Of a DNA stretch of 64,000 nt, positions 1 to 10,990 are shown piece by piece (positions within the stretch are counted from its first letter, which is position 1; each line of letters opens with the position of its first letter). The notes beneath the pieces are model-generated. The model saw only the letters and a list, made by a program, of their open reading frames with translations, did not search any database and had not been told where the DNA came from. Source of the DNA: Mycocentrospora acerina (Eukaryota; Ascomycota; Dothideomycetes; Pleosporales). A program made the position numbers and the translations under genes. The stretch covers positions 1-64,000 of the forward strand of contig JAKUHH010000013.1 in assembly GCA_022701365.1 (NCBI GenBank), in the 5' to 3' direction.

Positions 1-761
1 GCAAGGCCTATATTGTTATTAGTCCATCCTGAGGGTGACAAGCTAACAAAAATCTTGTGTTTCCTAGCCTTAATTGCCTTAACCCAGCTTAATCGTATGC
101 CCTTTTTAGCAGCCTTAAATATGAGGCTTGGCGGCAGGCTCAATCTATCTGCACATACACATGCTATAAGGGTTATCTACTCATGTGAGCTATCCTGGAT
201 AGCTGCTGTAACCTCCTTTTTCTCCTACATTCTCCTGCTAAACACTTGTTTTAATTAGCTAGTGATACTAAGGAGAAAGCCTTTCTCATCTATATTGTAT
301 GTATTGCAGGGCATAACGTTATACTTATTAATTTTCTTGCCTAACAGGTTAAAATAGAGCTTATATTTAGCCCCTGAATCAGCCTTGTGGCGATTGCTGT
401 CTATACTAGTTGTCTATTGTGATGTGAGATAGTGTGAATTCTGGTTAATAAAGCGTGTAACCCAGCTCTTACTCACAGTCTCTTAAGCCACACATGAGGC
501 AAAATTTTAAATTATCTCTTGTGTAGGTGGTAAGCCTTGCTTAGTAAGCCTTTCTATATATTTAATAAGCTCCTGCTCTTGTTGTAGGCTGAGCTTTTGA
601 CGCGTAGATACACTGGCTGCACGCAACGCTGTAATAGCTTGGTGCCTTTAAGTCAACGTTGAACGCACAACACTATACTTTTTAGCTATTTCTGAATATG
701 AAAAATCTTCTCCTGACTCTAGCGCTTCAATAGCATTAATTGCAGTCTTGATTTAGTTCAT
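1..761 (-). pseudogene. Fot1/pogo-type (Tc1/mariner superfamily) transposase relic, cut by the window edge
   Basis: Read on the minus strand from an ATG at 761, one frame gives a recognisable pogo/Fot1 transposase. It starts with a helix-turn-helix segment (IEALESGEDFSYSEIAKKYS), followed by a second DNA-binding stretch, and then the start of the DDE catalytic domain with the family hallmark NTYNIDEKGFLL and later a SLSPSGWTNN stretch. The frame is interrupted by many TAA/TAG codons. Several sit where the family has Gln or Trp, so C-to-T (or G-to-A) change explains them, which fits RIP. The catalytic domain runs off the left edge. The element is certainly non-functional. It would have been a DNA cut-and-paste transposon inserting at TA. 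Confidence 0.85.
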
Positions 762-809
762 TTTAGTGGATTCACGTCGTGTTGAAGTTTAGGCTAGTTT
801 CTGATGGGT

Positions 810-838
810 GCGCATTGAGTGAATCCGCGCATTGAGTG
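810..838. repeat. Two direct 12-bp repeats next to the transposase relic
   Basis: The 12-mer GCGCATTGAGTG occurs at 810-821 and again at 827-838, just outside the transposase relic and in its presumed terminal region. Subterminal repeats of this kind are common in Fot1-like elements, so this may be part of the element end. I could not identify the exact terminal inverted repeat or the TA duplication because the other end lies outside the window. Confidence 0.5.
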
Positions 839-1240
839 CACGGACACGGTACTTAAGACTTGGCAAAACCAAGATCTTTGTCACAGTCGGCAAGCCTCAC
901 GGTCATGTATGTTCTTGACATGGCTAGTGAGATACAGAGGCGCAACAGCGTAGTTACATGGTTTGCGCAATAGTATCTGATTTCGGGAGTACAAAGTGAA
1001 GAGATCTGTTATTGATAGAGAAGTAGATGTCTTCAGATACGTGGTGCAATTCCAAACTCAGGTTGCTGTCAAGGACCATACAGGTGATGAGCTTAGACCA
1101 CGCGCAAGATCGGATACATCTAGTATACGGTATCTTTGATGTGCATTCAAAGCTACATTTGAATAGCATCTTTACGCTCTAAAGACCTCAGTGTTGGGAC
1201 AGTGATGATAAGATATAATAAACATTCGACAAGGTATGAA

Positions 1241-3022
1241 TTAGTCGCTTAACTCCTCAATATCTAAGCCAAATAGTTCGTGTAAATCCTGCATATAAAC
1301 ATTGTCTATTAGTATATTGCCCGCCATGTAATTCATACTTTGATTGTTGCTGCCGTTTTGGACATCTTCCTGCCCTATGGGGTTGGCGTAATCTCTGTGT
1401 TGGATCTGGAACAACGCGGAGGCTACCCTCTTCAGAGGTCGGAGAAATGTTTCGGTGACTGGCCAGTAGCGGCTCATTGATTTAAGTACCCCCAGAATCA
1501 ACGTTATACGATCGTAATGCTGTTCGAGACAATTTCCTGCACCTCTAGAATGTATTGCACTGACTGACAGCTGAACAATAGCACTGAGGGCCAAGGGATA
1601 GACAAACAAGGGGCTATGTGTCTGGACAGCGACTCGAAGGGAAGCCAGCATAGAAATTGACCTGGATGCTTCAATTGCTTTCATAGAATGCACACGTTGG
1701 CGTGCGCAGGGACAGACAAATTTAGTACTATTCCCTCCTGGAACCTCTGTCATGCGTAGATCGGGAGAGGCCAGATCGCCCCTTGGGAAATGCAAGAGAA
1801 TGGTGGCGTATTGAATTATAGTGTGGGCTTGAAACATCAATTCGTCCAGCTCACCATAGGTATTGATGATATGCGATTCACGTTTTGAGATTGGTAAGTG
1901 ATGCAGAAATGCAGCGAGGGCATTGTCAATCGCCTGCACTTGGTCTTTGTGTACCCCGTGCGCTCCGGTGACAGTCAAAACCCGTCCAAGAATCCGGACA
2001 GCTTCAATGCGAAAGCTAAAAGACGAGAATAACAAGTCCTTGTCGGAAAACATTCTGCCTTGGAACTCCTCACAAGATGTTAAACTGGGTAGGCAAATCT
2101 CTTGTTCATACGTGCTGTCTTCGCAGGGCAAAATAACATCAGCACCGACAGTGTTGGTTATGAACGCACGCTCTCGCTGAAATGCAGCAATACAGCCATC
2201 TACTACATACAACTCGTACCAAGTTCGCCGCATGCTCTCTGCTTTTACCGGCTGGTTGTATGTGTATGAGGTGGCAAAGTCACGATGATGCATGCCCAGC
2301 TTCACGGCGATTTCAATAACCTGAGCAAGCATCCGCTGACCCGCTGACATCTCATTACGGGCAAAGAGCAGCAGAGCATAGAGTAGACGAGCTTGGACTA
2401 GCTCTGGAGTGTGCTGGGATTCGTGCTCGATTTCTCTTTCAGTAGCCTGTCGACATGTGTCGCTGGACGTGGTCGGCGCAAAGTGGCTTCCGATGAGCTC
2501 GACTACAGCTTTTAGGGCTCGGGGATAGTCGCTATTCCAGTAATGGCTCTTTGGCAGCAAAATGGGATGGCTAGGGTGGAAGTTGAGATAGTACAAGTTG
2601 ACAAGCTGTTCTTCATCAATCCATAGTAGGGGTAGTTTATTTTGGTGGGTAGTTTGGCCGTCAAGCGATACTGGCGAGGTCGGTTGCGTTAGCGTTGTGT
2701 CGTTACGTGCACGAGACGTTGCGGCGAGGTCGGCATTTATCGGCATATCGGCTGGAATCCATATGGACGATATAGAAGAGCAGTTCGGCGATGCTGGAAT
2801 ACTTAAAGGCTCGGCTTCAGGTTTCCGCCGTTTTGTACCTCGTCGACAGCCGCGCTTCGATGGCGTGTATGTGCAAGATGAGCCACGAGACACACATCGC
2901 GTACAGGTGGGTGTATCTCCATCGCATTTCAGATGCATGTGGCGGCATTCCAGACATGCTAGCTGAATAGGTCGGACAAACTGTACTGTCTCAGAGGAAG
3001 GCATAAGGATCTGTAGACACAC
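1241..3022 (-). CDS. Zn(II)2Cys6 transcription factor with fungal-specific middle domain
   Basis: A single-exon 593-aa nuclear regulator. The binuclear zinc cluster is at residues 23-50, with six cysteines spaced C-x2-C-x6-C-x6-C-x2-C-x6-C and Pro-38 in the usual place. A basic patch (RRGTKRRK) follows directly and would contact DNA. Residues of about 130-400 look like the fungal_trans (PF04082) domain, including a stretch RRTWYELYVVDGC that is characteristic of that fold. The C-terminus is acidic and could activate transcription. The start could also be the Met at residue 7. Target genes are unknown. Its promoter carries three GTCGCCGA copies, also seen upstream of the next two genes, so one regulon is conceivable but unproven. 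Confidence 0.9.
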   Translation of the reverse strand: MCLQILMPSSETVQFVRPIQLACLECRHMHLKCDGDTPTCTRCVSRGSSCTYTPSKRGCRRGTKRRKPEAEPLSIPASPNCSSISSIWIPADMPINADLAATSRARNDTTLTQPTSPVSLDGQTTHQNKLPLLWIDEEQLVNLYYLNFHPSHPILLPKSHYWNSDYPRALKAVVELIGSHFAPTTSSDTCRQATEREIEHESQHTPELVQARLLYALLLFARNEMSAGQRMLAQVIEIAVKLGMHHRDFATSYTYNQPVKAESMRRTWYELYVVDGCIAAFQRERAFITNTVGADVILPCEDSTYEQEICLPSLTSCEEFQGRMFSDKDLLFSSFSFRIEAVRILGRVLTVTGAHGVHKDQVQAIDNALAAFLHHLPISKRESHIINTYGELDELMFQAHTIIQYATILLHFPRGDLASPDLRMTEVPGGNSTKFVCPCARQRVHSMKAIEASRSISMLASLRVAVQTHSPLFVYPLALSAIVQLSVSAIHSRGAGNCLEQHYDRITLILGVLKSMSRYWPVTETFLRPLKRVASALFQIQHRDYANPIGQEDVQNGSNNQSMNYMAGNILIDNVYMQDLHELFGLDIEELSD

Positions 3023-4897
3023 CGAACAAGATGAGAAGCCCGCTGCAAGGCAGTGGAGAGAGGATAAAGCCCGAGATATTTGTTGGCCGACCGTCTACAA
3101 ATAGATTACCCTTTCTTAAGCTTAGCAGTCTTTCAGAACAAATTGACTCCATGGCTGGTTCCCTGTTGATTGCATAACCTCCGCGATTGGTGACTTGCTA
3201 ATGAGTTTGCGTAGGTCGCCGAGGGGCAGTCGCCGATACAAGCTATAGTCGCCGATTAGCCAAGACCAGGCTACTGCACGATTATTTTCGCCCTACGAAA
3301 AACCGCCGAACGTTTAGCCGAGCATAAGTTTTGGCTTGCGCTAGTCCTAGTTTTATAAGAAGCGACCAAGTCAACATGTGCTACCTCGAATGCAAACACA
3401 AATCACAGTTTATGCCTGTGTGAAGATACAAAATTTTCTACTAGTTTTTACTTCGAGTCCAGCAGGCGAAGTCCTCACTTGATTAAATATAACACAGACA
3501 ATATTTGAAATCTGTCGCTCGAATGCTCCTCTGCCACTTTCAACAAAGCTTCTGTCATTATAGTCTAAGTTAATTAAATTCGTCCCAGTAAATCACTGGA
3601 AGGTGTGGATATTCAGATATACTGCCCGAGCAACAAGGGAAACCAAACAATGGTTTCAGCACTCAAATCAAGAGTCCCAAGCACGGCGAGGCGAAATTTA
3701 GTTTGATTTTTTTCAAACTTAATTTATTGCTGCGTTCCTACAAATCGTTTAAACATAATTTGAGCTTGTATGTTAACAACATTATGACTTGTGACTGTAT
3801 TTCAGCGTGAGAATTGATATTCTTGTCATTGACTACGAGGATTTTAACTAATTAATCAGCTGTTACGTGAGAAGCACATTTAAATTTTCTTTTCCTTTCT
3901 TTAATTGACGTTTTGATTTTGATTTTCATTATTGTTCTTGCGCAACCCCCTCAATGATCTCAGATAATATGGAGCTTTCCTAAAAGCAGAGTAAATACAA
4001 TTAACCCTTTTATACGGAAAAGTATTTAAAGTGAAAAATCCTTGGCTTTATTTTTAAGACTTTGTTGATTTATATTTCGTTGCGAAAGATTAGTTTCACC
4101 TTAAATTTAGTTGATAATATGGGAAAATATTATACCTAGGACTATCTAATAGATGTTAGTATAAACCTGTTAATCTTCATTACCTATTGCCATTCTATAA
4201 AAAATAAAAATTAGGTTTTTTAAAGAAAATTAAACTTGACATGTCATCTGACTTGAATATAAACTTCCAAGTTTAAACTCAAAGTTGCGTTATTCAACAG
4301 CACACTTCAGAGTTTTGACTCGTAATTCCAAATCTCGCGAAATTTGCTTCTTAAATACGCTTTAACCGAAATTGTCCCTATCTAGGATCCTGAAAAGCTT
4401 CTTGTTTAAGGTATTACATACAACAATAATATACAACTACGCGGAAAGATTGACGAAAGCAGCACTATTCCTTTCTGGGCCGGAAATATCATAACGAAAT
4501 GCGATCGCATACAAGCTGCTGGCAAAACGGGTTTTCCTCGCCAAGCCATCTTTTCAGATGAAAAATTTCGAAGCGTCTACGGAGTTGGAAGCACAAGGGA
4601 GGAAAGATCTGTAGTAACGATGTGATAAAAGTAACTGTCCTTATGAGCAGGCTGAGTCAAGAACTTAAAAATCGCGATGTCGGTCTGTGTCATCCAACTG
4701 GAAGTTAACCAAGATTGCGCGAATGAAAAGATTTGCCTCAACTATTATCTTTCCGGCACGATTAACAAAGATAGTTCATGCGAAATAATGTCTATTTTGC
4801 CTTTTTAATTTGAACATAATCTAGTGATATAGTAGTCGATGTACAATGTGAAGTCAAATACTGTCGTTATTGAAGACTTTTTACGATGACATTAATT
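3023..4897. other. Gene-free, mostly AT-rich interval
   Basis: This 1.9-kb stretch is the shared upstream region of the regulator at 1241-3022 and the downstream region of the DUF1275 gene. No open frame has codon or family support. From about 3400 to 4430 the sequence is strongly AT-rich. A moderately GC-richer island near 4440-4690 may be a gene remnant, but I could not recognise it. Confidence 0.5.
3215..3255 (+). promoter_or_regulatory. Three closely spaced GTCGCCGA motifs upstream of the C6 regulator
   Basis: The octamer GTCGCCGA is present at 3215-3222, 3229-3236 and 3248-3255, about 190-230 bp upstream of the minus-strand regulator start. Clustering of a GC-rich word in AT-rich DNA suggests a protein-binding array or a tiny tandem duplication. 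The reverse complement recurs at 5894-5901 and 7840-7847, upstream of the next two genes. Binding is inferred, not shown. Confidence 0.35.
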
Positions 4898-5764
4898 TCA
4901 TGCAGCACTTGTAATCTTCTCATGCTCATTTTCCATTCGATTAAACAGAAACATCACACTCACAATCATCTTGATGCCCCCGGATAGAAGCACTGCTATA
5001 CCTAGATTCGCTTTCCTCCCTACTCCTGCGCCAACAAAGCTACCCACCACAAGCATAAGCAAGAACGCTGCTCTTCTGTTCCTTCCTCGGTTATTTGTCA
5101 AACCCGCAAATATTCTCGGGTCAATGAAAATATCAACGTAAGCCGCCGTGGCCATGGCAGTCGTAATATCCGTAATCTTTAATCCCCGCACAACGGCCAC
5201 CTGTGAACCCGACGAAAACGCAAGCAGCCCCACATTGACGCGACCAAACGTTGTGTCTGGGCCAACGAGCTCGGCGTAATGCCATTGTAGCGCACCAGCG
5301 ACAAAAACCAACGCTGTTTGGCACATGCCAGAGAAGAACAGCCATCCGCGCGTTTGATTCATAGTGAGGCAATTTGAAATTTGACCAGTTATGAAGACGC
5401 CGATTATAAAGAACGATAACGAGACTGCAATTGTAGATATTGCGAATACCGGTGCGGAGGAGTTACTGTCCATTGGACTCTCAAGCAATATCCCCACAGC
5501 GAACAAAACCGTATTGCCGGTCTGATTGGAGGTGAAGCAATGGAAGTCAGGGAAGGAAATAGCATCCTGTATCCCGATGGCGAGCGCGAGTAGAAGGAGT
5601 TCGAGTTCGAGGAGCCGGGATGTCAAACTCAGAGACTCGCCGAGGTAGTTGCTGGTACGCTGAGTAGTGGTAAAAAATCTATCATCATTGAAAGTTGTAG
5701 AAGCTTGAGGCAAAATGCCGGTGCTGTCAATCATGTCGGTACTCGGCTGGGGCAACAAATGCAT
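4898..5764 (-). CDS. DUF1275 (YoaK-like) polytopic membrane protein
   Basis: The frame is open up to 5947, but the best start is the ATG at 5764 (288 aa), because the upstream part has no membrane or family features and the usual fungal member is about 250 aa. The family signature is visible in the first membrane segment: GIQDAISFPDF followed by FTSNQTGNTV. Roughly six or seven hydrophobic segments follow, with basic residues in the loops (NNRGRNRRA near the last third). This is an integral membrane protein of unknown transport or signalling role. No intron is needed. A GTCGGCGA site lies upstream at 5893-5900. The alternative start at 5734 cannot be excluded. Confidence 0.85.
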   Translation of the reverse strand: MHLLPQPSTDMIDSTGILPQASTTFNDDRFFTTTQRTSNYLGESLSLTSRLLELELLLLALAIGIQDAISFPDFHCFTSNQTGNTVLFAVGILLESPMDSNSSAPVFAISTIAVSLSFFIIGVFITGQISNCLTMNQTRGWLFFSGMCQTALVFVAGALQWHYAELVGPDTTFGRVNVGLLAFSSGSQVAVVRGLKITDITTAMATAAYVDIFIDPRIFAGLTNNRGRNRRAAFLLMLVVGSFVGAGVGRKANLGIAVLLSGGIKMIVSVMFLFNRMENEHEKITSAA

Positions 5765-7038
5765 GACAATTGACAAAGAGGGCGAGAAGATACTTGCAGA
5801 TACGATGGAAGGAGTGCGATATCTTATCATTGAAGTTATCTTCAATACTAAGGCATCGGACTCTTCGAGTCTCATCACGAAATTGTCGCATGGTCGGCGA
5901 CTTCCACTGTCGCAGACCCCGATGCACCGTTGGTCTTTCAGCCGCATTATTGACTAGCGTCACTTTTAAATCGCCTATACACAATCCGATGCATCACTAA
6001 GAAAAGCAAGACCCCATCGTATGCCTTTCTGTTTTCAGCGTCATTCCATGCTCCAACGATACGCCTCGCTTACGGTCCTTGATGTAAAAAGCTTGGGTTC
6101 CAACTTCCGAACATCCGTCTAATGCATTCGCGTTCAGTAACAACTCTCAGTAGCTTTTAAGAACCTTCCTTTTGATGTAATAACGTGACCCTTTTTTTTA
6201 GAACGTCAATCGGGCTTGCTATCGTTGCAGTGGCAAGGTCAGCTACGAATAAAGCAACTTACTACGTTGCAAGCGTGTCTCCCATTACCGTGTGCTGTAT
6301 GAGAAACAGCTTTGGCAGCATCCTAGCTCGCGAGCTGAGCTGTCGTTGCCATAGCTGCACGAATACTGTTCAGCGACCAACCCCATGTCCAGTTCCTCCG
6401 TCATTCCTTCTTTGTCATTTGTAAAAATCCCTCTTTAACGTTTTATATACTCTGCGTAAGTACTTATGAATCGCAGAACCAGTCTACTTGCGTAAATCCA
6501 GTTTTATAATAGAATCAAACCCTGTATCACTGAACGAAATCCCTCGGCCGAGCCCAAGTATCGCTTATATGGTACTTCCCTTAAACTCAAAAATAGAAAC
6601 ATTTCTTCAAATAATCAAATACCTTTTAAAGAACAACTTGATCCGTTTTAAAATGCATTTTATACGTTTCCCTTTACTGCTAACCCTAATGAAACTCTGC
6701 GTTCAAAAGCTTTTTATTGCCCATTGAAGGCAAATATAATGTGTGCCTATCACATGTAGACACAAGTTCTCTGCCTTGATTCTTTTGAATAAGATTTAAA
6801 ATCAAAATTAGAGCCAGCAAGGTTGTTACGAAAAAACTCTTAGTCGTCTTTAATACAGATGCATAGACAGTAGACGTCATGTTTGCAGCCATATTATTGT
6901 GCACAGTACTATTATTAAGATCATTAAATTTATCTCTGCTTACTATCGCTCAATCCCTCGCAATTGGAGGCGCTTGATACTAGGACACAACACGAAATAA
7001 ATAAAACTATTTCTTAAGGTTACCTTTCTAAGGTCAAT

Positions 7039-7260
7039 CCAATGACATAGGATTTCTGTTAACCGTAACAAGGTCGTGCTCAATAAGCCTTTCGACAACT
7101 CTGTCTACTTGTAACTTATATAGTGTAGCAGCATATTAAGGTACACTAATTTTAGTAGGCAGCTCATTAAGGAACAATATGTCATTGGCTGAATATTTGT
7201 TTATGTAGTTTAGGCCTGCCTTTGTCCAGTGGTCGATAGCAAGCCATTTGAATTTTCAAC
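7039..7260 (-). pseudogene. Unrecognised coding relic
   Basis: Reading the minus strand from about 7260 gives a nearly open frame of about 70 residues with balanced, protein-like composition (for example AIDHWTKAGLNYINKYSAND, later VDRVVERLIEHDLVTVN). One TAA interrupts it. Similar coding-like pieces in other frames continue upstream to about 7640, for instance VGRTLIRGALKNKKDLL. Frame changes and stops mean no working product. I do not recognise the family. A transposase or an NLR-like fragment are both possible. Confidence 0.3.
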
Positions 7261-7838
7261 AATGCATCAGCGCATTGATTAAAACCAGCAAGCTAATTAG
7301 ACAACACACTACTTTTCTAAACTTGAAGAAAGTATTAAAACTATTATTACACTATTTTTACTCATAGATAGAGGATACTAATGCGTTATGGTTGGCGAGT
7401 GCTTCAGACAGGCCTGCGAAGCTGTTAGTGTCTCCCACCATTCTTAGAACGACGATAAGGTGCTTGTAGTTAATCCTCCCGTTGTCTTAAACATTGATAA
7501 AGTATGCCTCATGGGCAAAACAGCTTAGAGTAGTATTGTAGAACATGGATTCTAGCTTATCAGACTGTTTAATAGTTTTAGTAAATCTTTCTTATTTTTG
7601 AGAGCACCACGAATGAGCGTCCGACCAGCTTGATAATGGTAGAATCGATGTAGATATCAATAGATAAATGAATTGTACAATTGAAGAGTGGGGATAAAAT
7701 GACCTTTTTTAAAACAGTTATTCACGCTCTTGTGCACGTTGCTGATGATTTCTCAAGAACTAGTAGGTATTCGAATTATGGGCCAATCAAATCAGCACAC
7801 TACTGTACAATGAAGCATGGGACCCATGCCTGGATTAC

Positions 7839-7864
7839 GTCGGCGACTCGGAAACCTCGCCGAC
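7839..7864. promoter_or_regulatory. Perfect 8-bp inverted repeat in the promoter of the persulfide-dioxygenase-like gene
   Basis: GTCGGCGA (7839-7846) and its exact reverse complement TCGCCGAC (7857-7864) face each other across a 10-bp spacer, 160 bp upstream of the start codon at 8024. This arrangement is typical of a dimeric regulator site. The same word occurs upstream of the DUF1275 gene and of the C6 regulator. Confidence 0.35.
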
Positions 7865-8023
7865 CAGAAAGATCTTGCAAATACCAACGGCTGAAGCGAT
7901 AGAGCCCGAAGTCTGCTTTAAGACAGGAGGAACGGAGAAGTGAAATGGTAGGTCATTTCCGTTGTGAAGAAATTGAACTGCGTTTGTCTCAACCTTTAAG
8001 ACTTGTATTCTTGAGTTTGCGAT

Positions 8024-9249
8024 ATGAAAATCACACAAATCATTGTCAGCAACATACCTCCTACAAGGAGCGTTCTCTCCCTGCTGACACCAGGAGTCAT
8101 CCGAGCCCCATTTTTTGGTAGCTCTAAAAACCACAATCGATCGTTTCACCTACAATCACGCCGAAAATTCTCCGTCACATCACGACCCACTCCAGCTACA
8201 TCAATGCGCAAATTAAACGAAAGCAACCAAAGACATTCTCTACATACCCAAACCAAGACCAACGCACATACTATATATGATGAAGCACCCATCAGATCCC
8301 AAGAACCCACCATTCACAGCATTTTCGAAGAAAATACCGGAACATGGCAATATATAGTAGCTGATCCATCAACATTGCATGCTGTTATAATCGACTCAGT
8401 ACTCGACTACAACCCCATGACTCAAAGTATCAGTACCCAGACTGCCGACTCTTTAATCGGTTTAATCTTGCATAATGGCTATAAGGTTGACAAGATCCTG
8501 GAAACACATGCGCATGCCGACCATGTGACAGCCGCCTCGTATCTTCAATATCGGATTGCAAAGCAGCAGGGCTACAAGCCATCGATCTGCATTGGCAAGC
8601 ATATAAAACAAGTTCAGGAATTATTTGGTACAAGATTCTGTATTCCAATTGCGGAATACGAAAACGCTTTCGATGAGCTACTTGATGACAACGAGTCGTT
8701 TCTGGTAGGCGACTTAAGTGTCACTGTTATACATCTTCCTGGGCACACACCTGATCACATTGGCTACAAAATTGGAGGTAGGAAATGTTCTACAAGATAG
8801 CGATCATCTCAACTGCTTGCTAATCTCCTAAAGATAACGTTTTCTGTGGTGATTCCCTTTTCCACGCAGACATTGGCACTGCCCGGTGCGACTTTCCAGG
8901 TGGTAGTGCCACAAGCCTCTACAAATCTGCACATAAGCTCTTTGAGTTGCCAAATCATACTAAAATCTGGACCGGTCACGACTATCCATCGGGCAACAGG
9001 ATAACACCTGTGCCGTGGATGAGTGTGCGAGACCACAAGGAGAAGAATAAGCACATATCTCAAGAAGTGAAAGAGGACGAGTTTGTTTTGCGACGAAGGG
9101 AGCGAGATGAAACATTAGCTGAGCCTAGATTGCTATATCCTTCGTTGCAGATCAATATTCGCGCAGGACGACTCCCGGAGCCAACAAAATTAGGCCATCA
9201 ATTTCTACATCTACCTTTGAAAATCGAGGGCATGGAGTGGAGATGCTGA
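8024..9249 (+). CDS. Persulfide dioxygenase-like metallo-beta-lactamase (ETHE1 family), mitochondrial
   Basis: Two exons, 8024-8777 and 8834-9249, are joined across a 56-bp intron (GTAGGA...AAG, branch-like GCTAAT) to give 389 aa. Joining restores the family block GDNVFCGDSLFHADIG and then CDFPGGSA, which supports the splice. Metal ligands are visible: THAHADH at 161-167, His-241 in GHTPD, Asp-258 in CGDSLF and His-299 in TGHDYP. Residues 1-60 are basic and Ser/Arg-rich with no acidic residue, as in a mitochondrial presequence. The alternative Met-61 would drop it. Family members oxidise glutathione persulfide to sulfite in sulfide detoxification, and some fungal paralogues are only annotated as hydrolases. 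The gene looks intact. Confidence 0.88.
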
Positions 9250-9789
9250 TGCTCTAGTAGTTTGCAGTTGTTCGTATGTTCGTTGAGCCAACTTTTCTTA
9301 TCAGAAGACTAATCGACTAACTCGCGAACAAGTTTACGATTGCTCTTTGAAAGGCCCACGAGGAATTTGCCGCGTCTCCTGAAGATTGATTAGACACAGT
9401 ACTAGGTCAAAAGTCTTGTTGCAGCAACGCTTAGGCCTTATGCCCTTGTAAACTCTAAATTATATACTCTATATTTAACTACCTCTATATTACTATGTGT
9501 AAGCCTAGTAATAATTTGAAATTATACAGTAAAAGTTATAGAATAGTAGTTAGAAATTATAATATTTAGACTAATAAAAACCTTCTTTATTTTTTTAATC
9601 TTAACTTTAACAAGTAAATATAGTAAGCTTTTACAACAATACTTTATAAGCTCTATATTAAGTTTAATTAGTTAAGTAATACTTAAGAAGAGCAAAGTTA
9701 ATTTTATAAATGCTTAAAGAAGGCAAAGTTAGTTAGACTTAATTTTTTAATTAGAAAGTTACTTTACTAAATATTATAGCTACTATAAG

Positions 9790-10077
9790 TGTAACAACGC
9801 AGGTTATTAGAGAATGATCTGAATAGGGTCTGAAGTGTCCACTACTAGGCATATAGGAGTGCTAGGACTAGAGGGTAAACTAAAGATACTATTCTCTACA
9901 CCTATAGATCTTGTATAAAAGGATACAGAAAAACTACTCTATAAAGCTATATAGGCTGCACTCTTATATACCTGTTCCTAGGGTTGCCCTCTAGGGCAAG
10001 TATGAAACAGGTGGCTATCAGATAGGTGTCAGAAAGGCTTAGGGGTAATGATGGGATGTGACGTTGTGAACGTTACA
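9790..10077 (-). mobile_element. Solo LTR of a retrotransposon
   Basis: The 288-bp segment starts TGTAAC and ends GTTACA, a perfect 6-bp terminal inverted repeat with the TG...CA ends of an LTR. Read on the minus strand it begins TGTAACGTTCACAACG, which resembles fungal copia-type LTR ends. No primer binding site, gag or pol follows on either side, so this is a solo LTR left by recombination. Its base composition is less AT-rich than the surrounding blocks. The flanking five bases (ATAAG and CGAAG) are not an exact target duplication, so the family and insertion details remain uncertain. Confidence 0.6.
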
Positions 10078-10990
10078 CGAAGTAATAGAGATTACTAAGA
10101 GCCAGTAGACTAAATATTAAGTAAATATTAAGTAATTTAATATTATAATTAATTCAATAAGTTTAGAATTTTTTTTTAAAGTAGTATAAATTTACTAATT
10201 TTAGGTTAGTATGGTAGTCTAAGCAGAGCTGCAACAAGACTTTTGACGCACGACAGTAATGGGTCTGAGGATGCTCATGTAGTATTCTTGCCTGAAATTG
10301 ACTAGCTCTTCTTCATACTGAGCCTTTACTGGAACAGATTTCACGAGTCATCCAAATAGATATTAGTGATAAATTTGGTATCAAGCTCAGTTAAATCGTA
10401 AATAAATCAAAATTTTAAGTAGTATTTCAACTCTGTTGCAGGTACCAAACATGTAGAGTAAGTAAGGAAGTTATAACGAGAAGTAAAGTTTTGTTAAACA
10501 ACACTGGACGAGTTAATCTTAAGTTAATCAAGCTATTAACTGAAAATAAAAATCTTTACCAAACCTGTTAACTTTTTCTATAGCTTCAATTGAAACAAAT
10601 TTGATAATCAAAGAGTTTCAGAAACCAGAAAATAAACTGACGCATCAATTACTACGTTTAAGTTTTGAAGATCTATCATATTTTGTTCACAACTATACCT
10701 GCATCCCCATCTTCATCTAGGACCAAATACACGAATGGAAATCTACTAGCAGTAGGAGCGCCTCTATTAGTCGGAATACCAAACCAGCGAATTGGAGAAC
10801 CCAGGTGCAAGGGTGTCAAAGCTTAACCCCCGATTTTGGTTAGCTTACAGAAAGTCGCAGAAATAATGATGAAATGCCAAACGTGCATACTGGTAGTCGG
10901 CAGCAGCGTGCACATTCCTGAACCCAGTCTCTCCAAGTCTGCAACGTTCCTTTCAACGATCAATGTACTTGTAGCACCTAGTCAGGTCTA

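Larger units (their letters stand above)
5948..8023. other. Gene-poor interval with a weak coding relic
   Basis: No intact gene is seen between the DUF1275 gene and the persulfide-dioxygenase-like gene. Short frames are scattered and have no family support. Around 7040-7640 the minus strand contains several coding-like stretches in shifting frames, described separately. The part nearest 8023 is the promoter of the downstream gene and contains the inverted GTCGGCGA/TCGCCGAC pair at 7839-7864. Confidence 0.45.

Noticed and set aside
13..258. 81-codon plus-strand frame
   Set aside because: It is antisense to the transposase relic.
3361..4440. Search for a CRISPR-like or tandem array in the AT-rich block
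   Set aside because: There are no regularly spaced repeats. The sequence is simply AT-rich.
6677..6690. Telomere-like CTAACCCTAA word
   Set aside because: Only one unit and a bit. No tandem array, so not telomeric.
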